Positions 9,695 through 17,748 are shown, counted from the first letter of the stretch. The stretch is DNA of 64,000 bases from UMGS172 sp045636945 (GCA_045636945.1 JAZTYO010000019.1:1-64000); one strand, 5' to 3'. Made by a program: numbers and translations. Notes: generated by a model from the letters alone, not told the origin.

Positions 9695-9900
9695 AATGGT
9701 TATAGAGCATCGAGACAAAGCAAAAAGCTTTGTCTCGACACCAAATCTCGGATTTGGTTGCAAATTTTCAAAGAAAATTTGACGATGACCATTTCAATGA
9801 CTGTCGAGCCCACTTAAACACACGTGATTTAAGCGGGCAAAAGCCGATAAAAATCGGCTTGTCGAAACACTTGTCAGTGTTTCGACATTCTACAGTCATT
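9695..9900 (-). other. Array of six perfect or near-perfect hairpins in two clover-like modules
   Basis: Six hairpins lie back to back: 9711-9737 (11-bp perfect stem), 9740-9758 (8 bp), 9761-9781 (9 bp), 9808-9838 (10 of 11 bp), 9841-9860 (8 bp), 9861-9886 (11 bp perfect). The last three are enclosed by an exact 9-base inverted repeat, AATGACTGT at 9796-9804 and ACAGTCATT at 9892-9900. The first three are loosely enclosed by AATGGT (9695-9700) and ACCATT (9788-9793). The array fills the region between the sulfatase gene and its likely promoter, so most of it would be 5' leader RNA. The outer repeat overlaps the -10 box, which fits a DNA repeat (MITE-like) as well as an RNA. No protein is encoded. 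Confidence 0.75.
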
Positions 9901-9926
9901 ATATCAATATAGTTAAGAAAATGCAA
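9898..9926 (-). promoter_or_regulatory. Sigma-A promoter for the LTA-synthase-like gene
   Basis: Minus strand: TTGCAT (9921-9926), 17-base spacer, TATAAT (9898-9903). The predicted start near 9891 puts the hairpin array in a leader of about 220 bases. Three bases of the -10 box are also part of the array's outer inverted repeat. Confidence 0.65.
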
Positions 9927-9989
9927 GCACAAAGAGAAAATTGTAAATATTTGTAACGATTTAAAAGCTAAAAATGACACGTAAAACCA

Positions 9990-10095
9990 AAAACAAAAAG
10001 GCCACCTTGCGGCAGGTGGTCTTTTTGCTTTTAGAGGGTTGTTTTGAGGAGGGTTTGAGCATGTTCGAAGAAAGGTGCGGTCCCTTTCTTGAACT
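9990..10095 (-). ncRNA. Candidate small RNA with C-rich linker
   Basis: On the minus strand a 12-bp hairpin with one bulge (10063-10094) is followed by an unpaired C-rich stretch containing CCCTCCT and CCCTCT, then a terminator hairpin (9996-10025) with a long T-run. TATAAT at 10102-10107 would start transcription near 10095. No good -35 box is visible. The layout (5' hairpin, C-rich linker, intrinsic terminator, about 105 bases) is that of trans-acting Gram-positive sRNAs whose C-rich loops pair with Shine-Dalgarno sites. The terminator lies between two divergent genes and belongs to neither. No strong ORF is present. Confidence 0.4.
9993..10027 (-). terminator. Bidirectional-looking intrinsic terminator
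   Basis: GGCCACCT (10000-10007) pairs with AGGTGGTC (10014-10021), flanked by A-run and T-run on both sides. It sits between the divergent genes at 9670 and 10244, so it must end a separate transcript, most simply the candidate sRNA on the minus strand. Confidence 0.7.
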
Positions 10096-10243
10096 GTCTA
10101 TATTATAACGCAGGAAATTAACAGATGTGTGGATTATTTGTGAACACTTGGTTAACATTTATTCTTGTGTGAATTTTAATTTTATGTTTTGTATATGTTC
10201 CCATCTTCGGGGTAAAAATACTTATGAAAGGTAAGGTAATAAT

Positions 10244-10981
10244 ATGAAAACGACGAATAAACATAGCAAGAAAATCATAAAATTTCTTAACGGCAGGGCA
10301 TTTTACGTTGTGCTGTGCCTTTGCTTTTTGGCAATAGGAGTTGCTACGTGGAGTGGTGTTGAGGGCTTTAAAAATTCACAGAACAATAAGGAAAATCAGT
10401 CGCAAAGCTCGAATACTGCAAAGGCTCCGTCTTCACCAAGTATTCTGCCCGAGATTTCTGATAAAAACGACACTGCGAGCCGTAACGAAACTGCCGAATT
10501 GCCTGACGATGCCGTTTCGTCCGAGTTAACCGAATCTGAGCCTGAAAAAACCGAGCAGACGGCGGCACCTGTTGCAACCGTTTTTATAAATCCTGTTTTG
10601 GGTGAGGTTATCAAGAACTATTCCGAAACCGAGCTCCAATATTCTATGACAATGAAGGATATGCGGTTGCACAAGGCGGTTGATATTGCCGCCGATATGG
10701 GTACACCGGTTGTAGCATCGGGTGAGGGAGTTGTTACCGAGGTAGTAACCGACCCGATGTACGGTGTGACGGTGGTTATCGACCACGGCAACGGCATCAC
10801 GGCAAAATACCGCGGTCTTAAAAAGGCACCGTTTGTCAGCAAGGGTGATACCGTCGATTCCTCAACTCAGCTGGGTGTTGTTGACGTTATTCCCTGCGAA
10901 TCGGTCGAGCCAAGACACCTCCATCTCGAATTTTTTAAAGACGGCAAGTCAGTGTCACCGATGAATTATATTATGCAGTAA
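10244..10981 (+). CDS. spoIIQ: SpoIIQ-like M23 metallopeptidase-family protein
   Basis: A 245-residue protein with one N-terminal membrane helix (about residues 20-36), an extended polar Ser/Glu-rich linker (40-110) and a LytM/M23 domain (115-245). The Zn-binding set of active M23 enzymes is intact: His143 and Asp147 in HKAVD and the HLH pair His225/His227. Size, topology and linker match clostridial SpoIIQ, the forespore-side partner of SpoIIIAH during engulfment, which keeps catalytic residues that Bacillus SpoIIQ has lost. AAAGGTAAGG lies before the ATG. The gene stands alone. A generic M23 cell-wall hydrolase remains possible, so the symbol is tentative. Confidence 0.7.
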   Translation: MKTTNKHSKKIIKFLNGRAFYVVLCLCFLAIGVATWSGVEGFKNSQNNKENQSQSSNTAKAPSSPSILPEISDKNDTASRNETAELPDDAVSSELTESEPEKTEQTAAPVATVFINPVLGEVIKNYSETELQYSMTMKDMRLHKAVDIAADMGTPVVASGEGVVTEVVTDPMYGVTVVIDHGNGITAKYRGLKKAPFVSKGDTVDSSTQLGVVDVIPCESVEPRHLHLEFFKDGKSVSPMNYIMQ

Positions 10982-11059
10982 ACGGTTAGCAGTGATATTT
11001 CAAACCCGCCCCCTACGGGCAAATTCATATTATAAATTTTTATAAACTGCCGGGGCAGT

Positions 11060-11092
11060 AAAAAGCGGAAACCTTTAAGGCTTCCGCTTTTT
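11060..11092 (+). terminator. Bidirectional terminator between convergent genes
   Basis: AAAAAGCGGAA (11060-11070) pairs with TTCCGCTTTTT (11082-11092) around a short inner stem. It has A/T runs on both sides and serves both the SpoIIQ-like gene and the convergent amidase gene. Confidence 0.8.
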
Positions 11093-11106
11093 GCTGTCTA
11101 AAATAT

Positions 11107-11739
11107 TCACTGCTTTATTATTTGCTGACCGACGTCGATTTTAAACTGCTCCCATTCCTCGGGGAAATCGACAAAATATTTCGGGCATTGTTTACCCGTA
11201 ATATCGTGGTGACGAATAAGGTCGTTTTCAGAAAGCCCAGAGTTGTTGCAAAGCCATGCCACAAGCTTTACAAGTGAATTATAGGTTTCCTCGTTGAATT
11301 TACCCGTTATATCGGGGTGACAAACCTCGATTGAAACGGTATCGCCGTTACGGTGATTGCTTGCCACCGATTGCTCATTCAACGGAACACATTGCAGAAT
11401 CTCACCGTCAAGTCCCACGATAAAATGCGAACACACCGTGGTACCGGGGTTGTTGAAATAGCTTCGGTTTTGCTTTGCCGTGGTGTCTGGATTGCCTACG
11501 TAATGTATAACAATGTTGTTTATTGATTTCAGCGGTTTTGCAGTTCGGGCAGAGCCTATGTCGATATAATCCGCCGTAACAAAATCGGGCATTTCACAGT
11601 CAGACAGCATTTCGGCAGAAATTTCACCCTTATCACGTCCGAAACACGAGTTGCAAATAAGGGCGATAACCGCGCATAAAGCAACCGTCAAGACCGATAA
11701 TAATATGGTTTTACGCTTGCGTTTTGTTATTACAATCAT
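11107..11739 (-). CDS. N-acetylmuramoyl-L-alanine amidase (Amidase_2)
   Basis: A 210-residue membrane-anchored or secreted peptidoglycan amidase. A basic N-terminus and hydrophobic helix (residues 11-30) precede a type-2 amidase domain (about 65-205). Zn ligands are visible as His79 in NIVIHYVG, His177 in RHHD and Cys185 in KQCPKYF. The fold cuts the bond between MurNAc and the stem peptide. Cysteines at the end of the helix do not form a canonical lipobox. It lies 19 bases downstream of the flavin-reductase gene and probably shares its promoter. Closely related domains act in spore germination and cell-wall turnover; the role here is not determined. Confidence 0.85.
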   Translation of the reverse strand: MIVITKRKRKTILLSVLTVALCAVIALICNSCFGRDKGEISAEMLSDCEMPDFVTADYIDIGSARTAKPLKSINNIVIHYVGNPDTTAKQNRSYFNNPGTTVCSHFIVGLDGEILQCVPLNEQSVASNHRNGDTVSIEVCHPDITGKFNEETYNSLVKLVAWLCNNSGLSENDLIRHHDITGKQCPKYFVDFPEEWEQFKIDVGQQIIKQ

Positions 11740-11758
11740 AACTCATCCTCTGAAGAAG

Positions 11759-12256
11759 TCAGTCTTTGACAAGCGCCTTTTCGATTTTGCCGTAAATCTG
11801 ATAGTGGTAGTCATCGTTGGGGTACCATTTAAGTGGTGCATCATCGCAGAAGCAGTCCTTTTCCATCTTCTGAACGTACTGCTTCCGGCAAATAAGTACA
11901 AGTCTTGCCTCTTCAAAATACACCGAGTCACCGTCAAAAACGGGAGTAAGACCCGTCAATGCAGTTTTGTCACAGTTACGACCCGATTTAGAACCGCAAA
12001 TCTTGTGAATGTCCTTATTATCGCCGTAAAAGCTCAAGGTGAAATAGTCGGACCTGTCGATAAACTCCATTGTGTAGCGTTGGGGACGGACTTGGGCTAC
12101 AGCGCAATCGTTACCCCACATTTCACCGACAAAGCCCCAGGATGCCGTCATCATATTGTACTTGTCACGGTTGCCTGCGGTGATGAGCATATACTCATCC
12201 GAAATTGCCCTTATAAGATTACCATTTATCTCTTTTGCTGATATTTCCTTAAACAT
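11759..12256 (-). CDS. Flavin reductase-like (FMN-binding split barrel) protein
   Basis: A 165-residue protein of the flavin_reduct/FMN-binding split-barrel family. NLITAG-type and MMTASWGFVGEMWG segments and PQRYTMEFI match the family's flavin-binding part. Such small anaerobe proteins bind FMN and probably transfer electrons or reduce flavin; the partner is unknown. The ATG at 12256 is preceded by AGGAG at a 7-base spacing, so a longer frame starting at 12295 is rejected. First gene of a two-gene transcript with the amidase. Confidence 0.8.
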   Translation of the reverse strand: MFKEISAKEINGNLIRAISDEYMLITAGNRDKYNMMTASWGFVGEMWGNDCAVAQVRPQRYTMEFIDRSDYFTLSFYGDNKDIHKICGSKSGRNCDKTALTGLTPVFDGDSVYFEEARLVLICRKQYVQKMEKDCFCDDAPLKWYPNDDYHYQIYGKIEKALVKD

Positions 12257-12309
12257 AAAACCACTCCTAAATTGTTTCGCTTGCTTGGTTGACATAATCT
12301 TTATAAAAG

Positions 12310-12338
12310 ATTTTACTATATATTATATTCGGTGTCAA
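12310..12338 (-). promoter_or_regulatory. Sigma-A promoter for the flavin reductase-amidase pair
   Basis: Minus strand: TTGACA (12333-12338), 17-base spacer, TAAAAT (12310-12315), about 50 bases before the ATG at 12256. Confidence 0.7.
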
Positions 12339-12370
12339 GATGAGGTTGACCGAACTTTATAAAATACAAT

Positions 12371-12405
12371 AAAAAAGTCGCAACGCCAAAATGTGCGTTG
12401 CGACT
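12371..12405 (-). terminator. Terminator of the glycogen phosphorylase gene
   Basis: Minus strand stem GTCGCAACGC/GCGTTGCGAC (12377-12404), followed by a T-run at 12371-12376. It lies 24 bases after the glgP stop. Confidence 0.85.
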
Positions 12406-12428
12406 AAGGCGATATGCCCGATAAGGTC

Positions 12429-14825
12429 TTATTTATCCAAAGGCTTTGCATTCCAGATGTTGGTTGCATAGTCGTGGATTGAACGGTCGGCCGAGAAGAT
12501 GCCTGCATTGGCAATGTTGATAAGTGACATTCTGTTCCAAACATTTTTGTCGGCATAAAGTACGCTTGCTCGGTCCTGTGCGGCACAGTAGTCAGCAAAA
12601 TCGGCAAATGCCATATAATAATCCTTGTTGCGAAGTGCAGCCGATAATGCGGGGAACTGCTTTCCGCCGATGCCGTTGCAGATAAAATCTACAGCACGGC
12701 GAAGCTTGGGATTATTGTTGTAATAGGGGTTGGGGTCATAGTGATTTCTGAGGGCAAGAACCTCAGGAGTACGCATACCGAAGATGATGATGTTATCATC
12801 GCCTACGGCCTCGTGAATCTCAACGTTGGCACCGTCCTCGGTACCGAGGGTGATTGCACCGTTAAGCATAAGCTTCATATTGCCGGTACCCGAAGCCTCG
12901 GTCGAAGCCAAGGAAATCTGTTCGGAAATGTCGGCAGAGGGAATCATAAGCTCGGCCATGGTTACACGGTAGTCCTCAACGAACAGAATCTTGATTTTAT
13001 CCTTAATCTGGGGGTCGTTCTCGATAACCTTGGAAAGACTGATAATCATATGGATTATCTCTTTTGCAAGGTGGTATCCGGGAGCAGCCTTGGCACCGAA
13101 GATATAGGTCTTGGGTGTAAACTCGGTATTGGGATTTTCCTTTAAATAGAGGTAATCGGCAATGATGTGGAGTGCATTGAGGTGCTGACGCTTATACTCG
13201 TGCAGACGTTTTACCTGCATATCGAAGATAGAGTCGGGATTGAGTGTTACGTTATACTCGTTCTTGACAAACTTGGCAAAACGTTCCTTGTTGTGACGCT
13301 TTACTGCAGCCAGTTTTTCAAGAACTGCCTTATCGTCGGCAAACTTCTCAAACTCCTTCAAAGCGGCATTGTCGAGAATAAAGTTGTCACCGATACACTC
13401 GGTAATCAGCTTGGTCAGTTCGGGATTGGACTGGCAAAGCCAACGACGGAATGCGATACCGTTGGTAACGTTAGTGAACTTTTCGGGAGTGATGCGGTAG
13501 TAATCGTTAAAGAGGGTGTCTTTAAGAATGTCACTGTGCAAACGGGATACACCGTTTACGCAATGGCAGGAGGCAACGCAAAGGTTGGCCATTCTGACAA
13601 CGCCGTCTTCAATGATAGCGGTACGTGATACGTAGCCTGCATCGTGTGTCTTTTCCCACATACTTGCTCTGAAACGGTTGTCAATTTCGGTAACAATCTG
13701 GAAAACACGGGGCAACAAACCACGGAACAAATCAATCTGCCAACACTCAAGAGCCTCACGCATAATGGTATGGTTGGTGTAAGCGGCAGTACGGGTGACG
13801 ATATCCCAAGCCTTATCCCAACCGTATCCGCACTCGTCAAGCAGATATCTCATCAATTCGGGGATTACAAGGGCAGGGTGGGTATCGTTGATATGAATAG
13901 CGGCCTTTTCGGGAAGGTTATCCAAGGTGCCGTATTTCTTCAAATGACGCTGTAAAATATCCTGAATTGAAGCCGAAACAAGGAAATACTGCTGACGCAA
14001 ACGCAAGGATTTGCCTTCGGGGTGGTTATCCTCGGGGTAGAGTACCTTGCTGATAACCTCAGCCATAGCCTGATGCTCCAAAGCACGGACGTAGTCGCCG
14101 TGATTGAAGGCGGCCATATTGATAGATGGGGTTTCCGAACTCCACAAACGGAGAACGTTGACGCTTCGACCGTCGGCACCTGCGACCATAAGGTCGTAAG
14201 GTACTGCCTTTACGGTATCGTAGTTTTCAACCTCAACGCTGTGATGATTGTGGCACCAGATTTCCTTTATCTGACCGCCGAAGTTGACATCAACGGCCGA
14301 GGTATCGCGGCGAACAAGCCAAGCACTTCCGCCGGGAAGCCAGAAATCGGGCATTTCGGTCTGCCAACCGTCTACAAACTTCTGACGGAAGATACCGAAC
14401 TCATATTTAATACAGTAACCCATTGCAGGATAACCGCCGGTAGTAAGACCGTCCAAAAAACAAGCGGCAAGTCGTCCAAGACCACCGTTGCCAAGACCTG
14501 CATCGGGCTCAAGTTCGTAAAGATTGTCGAGCTTTACGTCATATTTTGCCAACGCCTTTTTAAAGGTGTCGTCCAGTTTCATATTAAAGAGGTTGTTTTT
14601 TAAGGAACGACCCATCAAAAACTCCATCGAGAGATAGTAAACCATCTTGCTTTCCTGAGTACGGGTGTCCTCTCTGAACTGAGCTCTGCGTTCGGTCATA
14701 ATATCAAGCAATGCCAAAACCGATGCTTTGTAGAAAAGCTCGTCGGATGCCTGATTGGGCAAAACACTGAAATTGTGCTTCATCTTCTGACCGATAAGGT
14801 CATAGATTTCTTTGACTGTGTACAT
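12429..14825 (-). CDS. glgP: Glycogen/alpha-glucan phosphorylase
   Basis: A 798-residue glycosyltransferase family 35 enzyme. It releases glucose-1-phosphate from glycogen or maltodextrin using pyridoxal phosphate. The PLP-lysine motif EASGTGNMKLMLNGA, the active-site opening GNGGLGRLAACFLDG, and AAIHINDTHPAL are all intact, and length matches bacterial phosphorylases. GGAGGG precedes the ATG. Single-gene transcript with promoter at 14901-14929 and terminator at 12371. No glycogen synthesis genes are in the window. Confidence 0.97.
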   Translation of the reverse strand: MYTVKEIYDLIGQKMKHNFSVLPNQASDELFYKASVLALLDIMTERRAQFREDTRTQESKMVYYLSMEFLMGRSLKNNLFNMKLDDTFKKALAKYDVKLDNLYELEPDAGLGNGGLGRLAACFLDGLTTGGYPAMGYCIKYEFGIFRQKFVDGWQTEMPDFWLPGGSAWLVRRDTSAVDVNFGGQIKEIWCHNHHSVEVENYDTVKAVPYDLMVAGADGRSVNVLRLWSSETPSINMAAFNHGDYVRALEHQAMAEVISKVLYPEDNHPEGKSLRLRQQYFLVSASIQDILQRHLKKYGTLDNLPEKAAIHINDTHPALVIPELMRYLLDECGYGWDKAWDIVTRTAAYTNHTIMREALECWQIDLFRGLLPRVFQIVTEIDNRFRASMWEKTHDAGYVSRTAIIEDGVVRMANLCVASCHCVNGVSRLHSDILKDTLFNDYYRITPEKFTNVTNGIAFRRWLCQSNPELTKLITECIGDNFILDNAALKEFEKFADDKAVLEKLAAVKRHNKERFAKFVKNEYNVTLNPDSIFDMQVKRLHEYKRQHLNALHIIADYLYLKENPNTEFTPKTYIFGAKAAPGYHLAKEIIHMIISLSKVIENDPQIKDKIKILFVEDYRVTMAELMIPSADISEQISLASTEASGTGNMKLMLNGAITLGTEDGANVEIHEAVGDDNIIIFGMRTPEVLALRNHYDPNPYYNNNPKLRRAVDFICNGIGGKQFPALSAALRNKDYYMAFADFADYCAAQDRASVLYADKNVWNRMSLINIANAGIFSADRSIHDYATNIWNAKPLDK

Positions 14826-14900
14826 AAAAACCCTCCGAAATTATTAAAAATTTACGAATTAGACATTGATTATTTTAGGCAAATATCTTATTATGTATAT

Positions 14901-14929
14901 ATATTAATACTTTTTTTCGAAAATTTCAA
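14901..14929 (-). promoter_or_regulatory. Probable promoter of glgP
   Basis: Minus strand: TTGAAA (14924-14929), 17-base spacer, TAATAT (14901-14906), about 75 bases before the start codon. The region is AT-rich, so chance matches are easier. Confidence 0.45.
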
Positions 14930-15075
14930 TAGTTGTTATGTAAAAAATAAGGGTAATTTTTAGTTAATTTTTATAAAAAGGGCTTGTAAACATTGCTTAA
15001 TCTAACCAAGATTGGTAAAAATGCACTAAAAATGATACATTTTTCAACAGTAATAGATTATTTGAGGTGAATATT

Positions 15076-16413
15076 TTGAATCAGAACGAAAACCGCTACA
15101 CCGAGGCTCAGAAGACTCCTGTCGATACGGTACAGCAACCGCAACAGCCCCTTGAGGCTCAACTGTCGCAACAGTCTTTTGATGCGCAACCGCAGCAAAC
15201 ACAGCAGTGGCCTCAGCAACCCCAACAATTTCAACGACCCCAACAACCGCCCTACGGTATGAATGGACAGTATTATGGACAGTATAACCCTCCAATGTAT
15301 GACCGTTCGGCTAACGGACAGTATAATATGCAGTACAATATGCCGCCTGCATACTTTCCTCCCCAACCTATGCCTCCCGTTCAGCCTCTCGAACCGCTGA
15401 AGCCTCCCGTGGACGACCGTCCCGGAAGTCTTTTCTTCGACAAGGAAACGTTTAAGGAGAGAACATCGGTACGCCGTTTGGGTAATTCCATCGGTATGTC
15501 GATGAGTATGTTTAATCTTGCCGGTGCTGTTGTTCAGTTCATTATAATTGCAGTGATGTATTTTGTGTTGGGTGTCGAATCGACACAGTGGCAGATGACT
15601 AACACAAGCACCTTGTACCTTATAAATGCGGTTATGACACTTTTTGTACTTACCATACCGTACGTTTTTGCCGCAAAGTTCTGCGGTTCTAAGGTGACAG
15701 AACTTGTGCTGTTTAACAAAACCTCGTTTACTAAGGTCATAACACTTGTTATGCTTGGTATGGGTGTTTGTGCATTAAGCAACTTTGCCTCAAGCTCGAT
15801 AACATCGGTTTTTGAACAGATTTTTGGAATCAGTTCCGAATCGTCATTGGATGGCTATGGCACAGGGCTTCAAGCCTTCCTTTTGATGCTGCTTTGTGTT
15901 GGCATTCTTCCTGCAATCCTTGAGGAGTTTGCTCTTCGCGGTGTTGTTATGGGTCTTTTGCGTAAAAAGTTCGGCGACGGTGCCGCTATCGTTATATCTG
16001 CATTACTGTTCGGACTTTTGCACGGCAATCTTCAGCAGATACCGTTTGCCTTTGGTGTTGGACTTATTTTGGGATATGCTACAATCTATTCGGGTTCTAT
16101 GGTGCCTGCTATGATAATCCACGCAATGAACAATTCGATATCGGTTGTGCTGACCTTTGCTACCGACTCGGTCAGCCCTATGACAAGTCAGGTTATTATG
16201 TTGCTTTATTATGCCGTATCGTTGCTTATCGGTCTTTGCGGATTCATTATGCTTGTTAAAACTGACAAAACTGCCCTTCGTCTTTCAAAGGAAAGAACCG
16301 AAGACACCAAACGAAACACAAAATGGTTCTTTGGCTCGGCATGGATGATAATATTCATTATTCTTTGTGCTGTAAGTGTTCTTGCATCGTTCGGTTTACA
16401 GGTGCAGATATGA
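15076..16413 (+). CDS. CPBP-family intramembrane protease with Gln/Pro-rich N-terminus
   Basis: A 445-residue protein. Residues 1-110 are disordered and rich in Gln, Pro, Tyr and Asn. After this come about eight membrane helices with the CPBP (Abi/CAAX protease-like) motifs: EEFALRG with the paired Glu and Arg, and FGLLHGNLQQ with the second-motif His. Family members are glutamic intramembrane proteases; targets in Clostridia are mostly unknown. I place the start at TTG 15076 because GAGGTG (15064-15069) is spaced 6 bases from it. The in-frame GTG at 15067 lies within that site. It overlaps tadA by 4 bases (ATGA). Confidence 0.8.
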   Translation: MNQNENRYTEAQKTPVDTVQQPQQPLEAQLSQQSFDAQPQQTQQWPQQPQQFQRPQQPPYGMNGQYYGQYNPPMYDRSANGQYNMQYNMPPAYFPPQPMPPVQPLEPLKPPVDDRPGSLFFDKETFKERTSVRRLGNSIGMSMSMFNLAGAVVQFIIIAVMYFVLGVESTQWQMTNTSTLYLINAVMTLFVLTIPYVFAAKFCGSKVTELVLFNKTSFTKVITLVMLGMGVCALSNFASSSITSVFEQIFGISSESSLDGYGTGLQAFLLMLLCVGILPAILEEFALRGVVMGLLRKKFGDGAAIVISALLFGLLHGNLQQIPFAFGVGLILGYATIYSGSMVPAMIIHAMNNSISVVLTFATDSVSPMTSQVIMLLYYAVSLLIGLCGFIMLVKTDKTALRLSKERTEDTKRNTKWFFGSAWMIIFIILCAVSVLASFGLQVQI

Positions 16414-16868
16414 AAGGATATATGAAGCAAGCCTTGTTGCTTGCCGAAAAAGCAGGTGCAAAGGGCGAGATACCCGTCGGAGCAGTTATCGTCAAGGACG
16501 GTGAGGTCATTGCGACGGGAATCAACCGACGCGAGTGTGACAATACCGCTTTAGGTCACGCCGAAATAGAGGCTATAAGCTCGGCTTGTGAAAAACTTGG
16601 CCGTTGGAGACTTGACGATTGCGAACTGTACGTTACGTTAGAGCCTTGTCCGATGTGTGCAGGTGCTATTATCAACGCACGGCTAAAAAAGGTGGTTTTC
16701 GGTGCGTTTGATAAAAAAGCCGGCTCCTGCTCGGACGATTCGGTCATAAATCTTTTCAACCTGCCGTATAACCACAGTCCCGAGGTGTGGGCAGGTATAT
16801 GCGAGCAGGATTGCTCCGCCGTATTGACCTCGTTTTTTGAAAATCTGCGTGAAAAGGGAAATGAGTAA
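16410..16868 (+). CDS. tadA: tRNA adenosine(34) deaminase
   Basis: A 152-residue cytidine-deaminase-fold enzyme that converts wobble A34 to inosine in tRNA-Arg(ACG). His50 and Glu52 in GHAEIEA, and Cys80 and Cys83 in PCPMCAGA, form the Zn site and proton shuttle. The downstream Phe-rich arginine-containing tail found in TadA is present. The ATG overlaps the CPBP stop (ATGA), so a longer in-frame extension reaching back to 16323 is only the end of the upstream gene in another frame. The stop shares a base with the next start. Confidence 0.95.
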   Translation: MKGYMKQALLLAEKAGAKGEIPVGAVIVKDGEVIATGINRRECDNTALGHAEIEAISSACEKLGRWRLDDCELYVTLEPCPMCAGAIINARLKKVVFGAFDKKAGSCSDDSVINLFNLPYNHSPEVWAGICEQDCSAVLTSFFENLREKGNE

Positions 16869-17236
16869 TGCCGTTGGTCGATAAAGTAACCTATATCCAC
16901 GAACCGACCGACCTGCAATGCGGTCAGGCGGTATTGTCTATGCTGTCGGGATTGACGGTTGAGGAGATAATCGCAATCTGCGGTACCGACCGTGAAACCA
17001 ATCTCAGACAGATGTTTTCAACACTTGATGTGTTAAATATAATGTATGATAAAGAGCGTAATCAGGCTGATACCAAGGCTCAACTGCCCAAGGTGTGTGT
17101 ATTAAGCCTTGAAACTCCGAGGTGTTGGCATTGGTCACTGTATTTTGACGGTGTTTTTTACGACCCCGAGCACGGTGTGATGTTGGATTTTCCTGAATGT
17201 AACAGAAAATATTATTGGGAGATTAAAGCCGATTGA
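16868..17236 (+). CDS. Small C39-like (papain-fold) protein
   Basis: A 122-residue protein with the spacing of a peptidase C39-like domain: Gln17-Cys18 (oxyanion Gln and nucleophile in QCGQAVLSML), His88 in CWHWSLYF and Asp99 in FYDPEHG. C39 domains typically cleave leader peptides at double-glycine sites, but they are usually fused to ABC transporters; this one is free-standing, without a signal peptide or transporter. It starts on the last base of tadA (TAATG) and is followed about 80 bases later by ruvX. Function is unknown; a cytoplasmic processing or amidase-like role is only inferred. Confidence 0.6.
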   Translation: MPLVDKVTYIHEPTDLQCGQAVLSMLSGLTVEEIIAICGTDRETNLRQMFSTLDVLNIMYDKERNQADTKAQLPKVCVLSLETPRCWHWSLYFDGVFYDPEHGVMLDFPECNRKYYWEIKAD

Positions 17237-17266
17237 TAAATATAACACCGCAAGGATAGGTGTCCT

Positions 17267-17290
17267 CGGGCGAACACAGTTCGCCCCTAC
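17267..17290 (+). repeat. GGGGCG-type palindromic repeat
   Basis: The inverse of GTAGGGGCGAAC...GTTCGCCCG lies between the C39-like gene and ruvX. It matches the pattern of 27339-27365 and is related in design to 44805-44828 and 52596-52623. It looks like a small REP-like unit. Confidence 0.55.
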
Positions 17291-17314
17291 GAATAAAATG
17301 TCGGAGGGATATAT

Positions 17315-17740
17315 ATGTATATAATGTCGGTTGACGTCGGTACTGCACGTACAGGTGTCGCTTTGAGTGATAAGGGTGAGGGCTTTGCCTTCCCGAAATG
17401 CGTTATAACCGAATATAACCGCGAAAGATTGATTGAAAAGCTGGCTGCCAAGGCAAAAGAATTCGGTGCTGAACTGATTGTCGTCGGTTATCCGAAAAAT
17501 ATGGATGGAAGCGAGGGCTTCAAGGCACAGGAATGTGCAACAGCAGCCGAGGCCTTGAGGGTTGCTACGGGTTTGCCCGTTGAATTGTGGGACGAACGTT
17601 GTACCACCGTTTCGGCACACACGGCACTAAATATTAACGACGTCCGCGGCAAAAAGCGTAAAGAAACGGTTGATGCCGTTGCTGCAACCATTATTTTGGA
17701 GGATTTTCTCCGCCATAGGGCAAACACAAAGAACTTTTAA
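17315..17740 (+). CDS. ruvX: RuvX/YqgF-family Holliday junction resolvase homologue
   Basis: A 141-residue RNase H-fold protein. SVDVGTARTG with its catalytic Asp, VVGYPKNMDGSEG, DERCTT and the C-terminal KRKETVDAVAATIIL are the YqgF signature elements. The family acts as a putative Holliday junction resolvase and in 16S rRNA 5' maturation. GGAGGG lies 8 bases before the ATG. It follows the C39-like gene after an 78-base gap that contains a palindromic repeat. Confidence 0.93.
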   Translation: MYIMSVDVGTARTGVALSDKGEGFAFPKCVITEYNRERLIEKLAAKAKEFGAELIVVGYPKNMDGSEGFKAQECATAAEALRVATGLPVELWDERCTTVSAHTALNINDVRGKKRKETVDAVAATIILEDFLRHRANTKNF

Positions 17741-17748
17741 AATCACAC

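Noticed and set aside
9695..9900. CRISPR array
   Set aside because: The repeats are inverted hairpins of different sequence; no direct repeats with equal spacers and no cas genes.
9961..10158. A 65-codon minus-strand open frame
   Set aside because: It spans a terminator hairpin and the candidate sRNA, has no good ribosome site and no recognisable family.
11651..12241. 196-codon plus-strand frame antisense to the amidase and flavin reductase genes
   Set aside because: Both opposite-strand genes have clear family motifs, ribosome sites and a promoter; the antisense frame has none.
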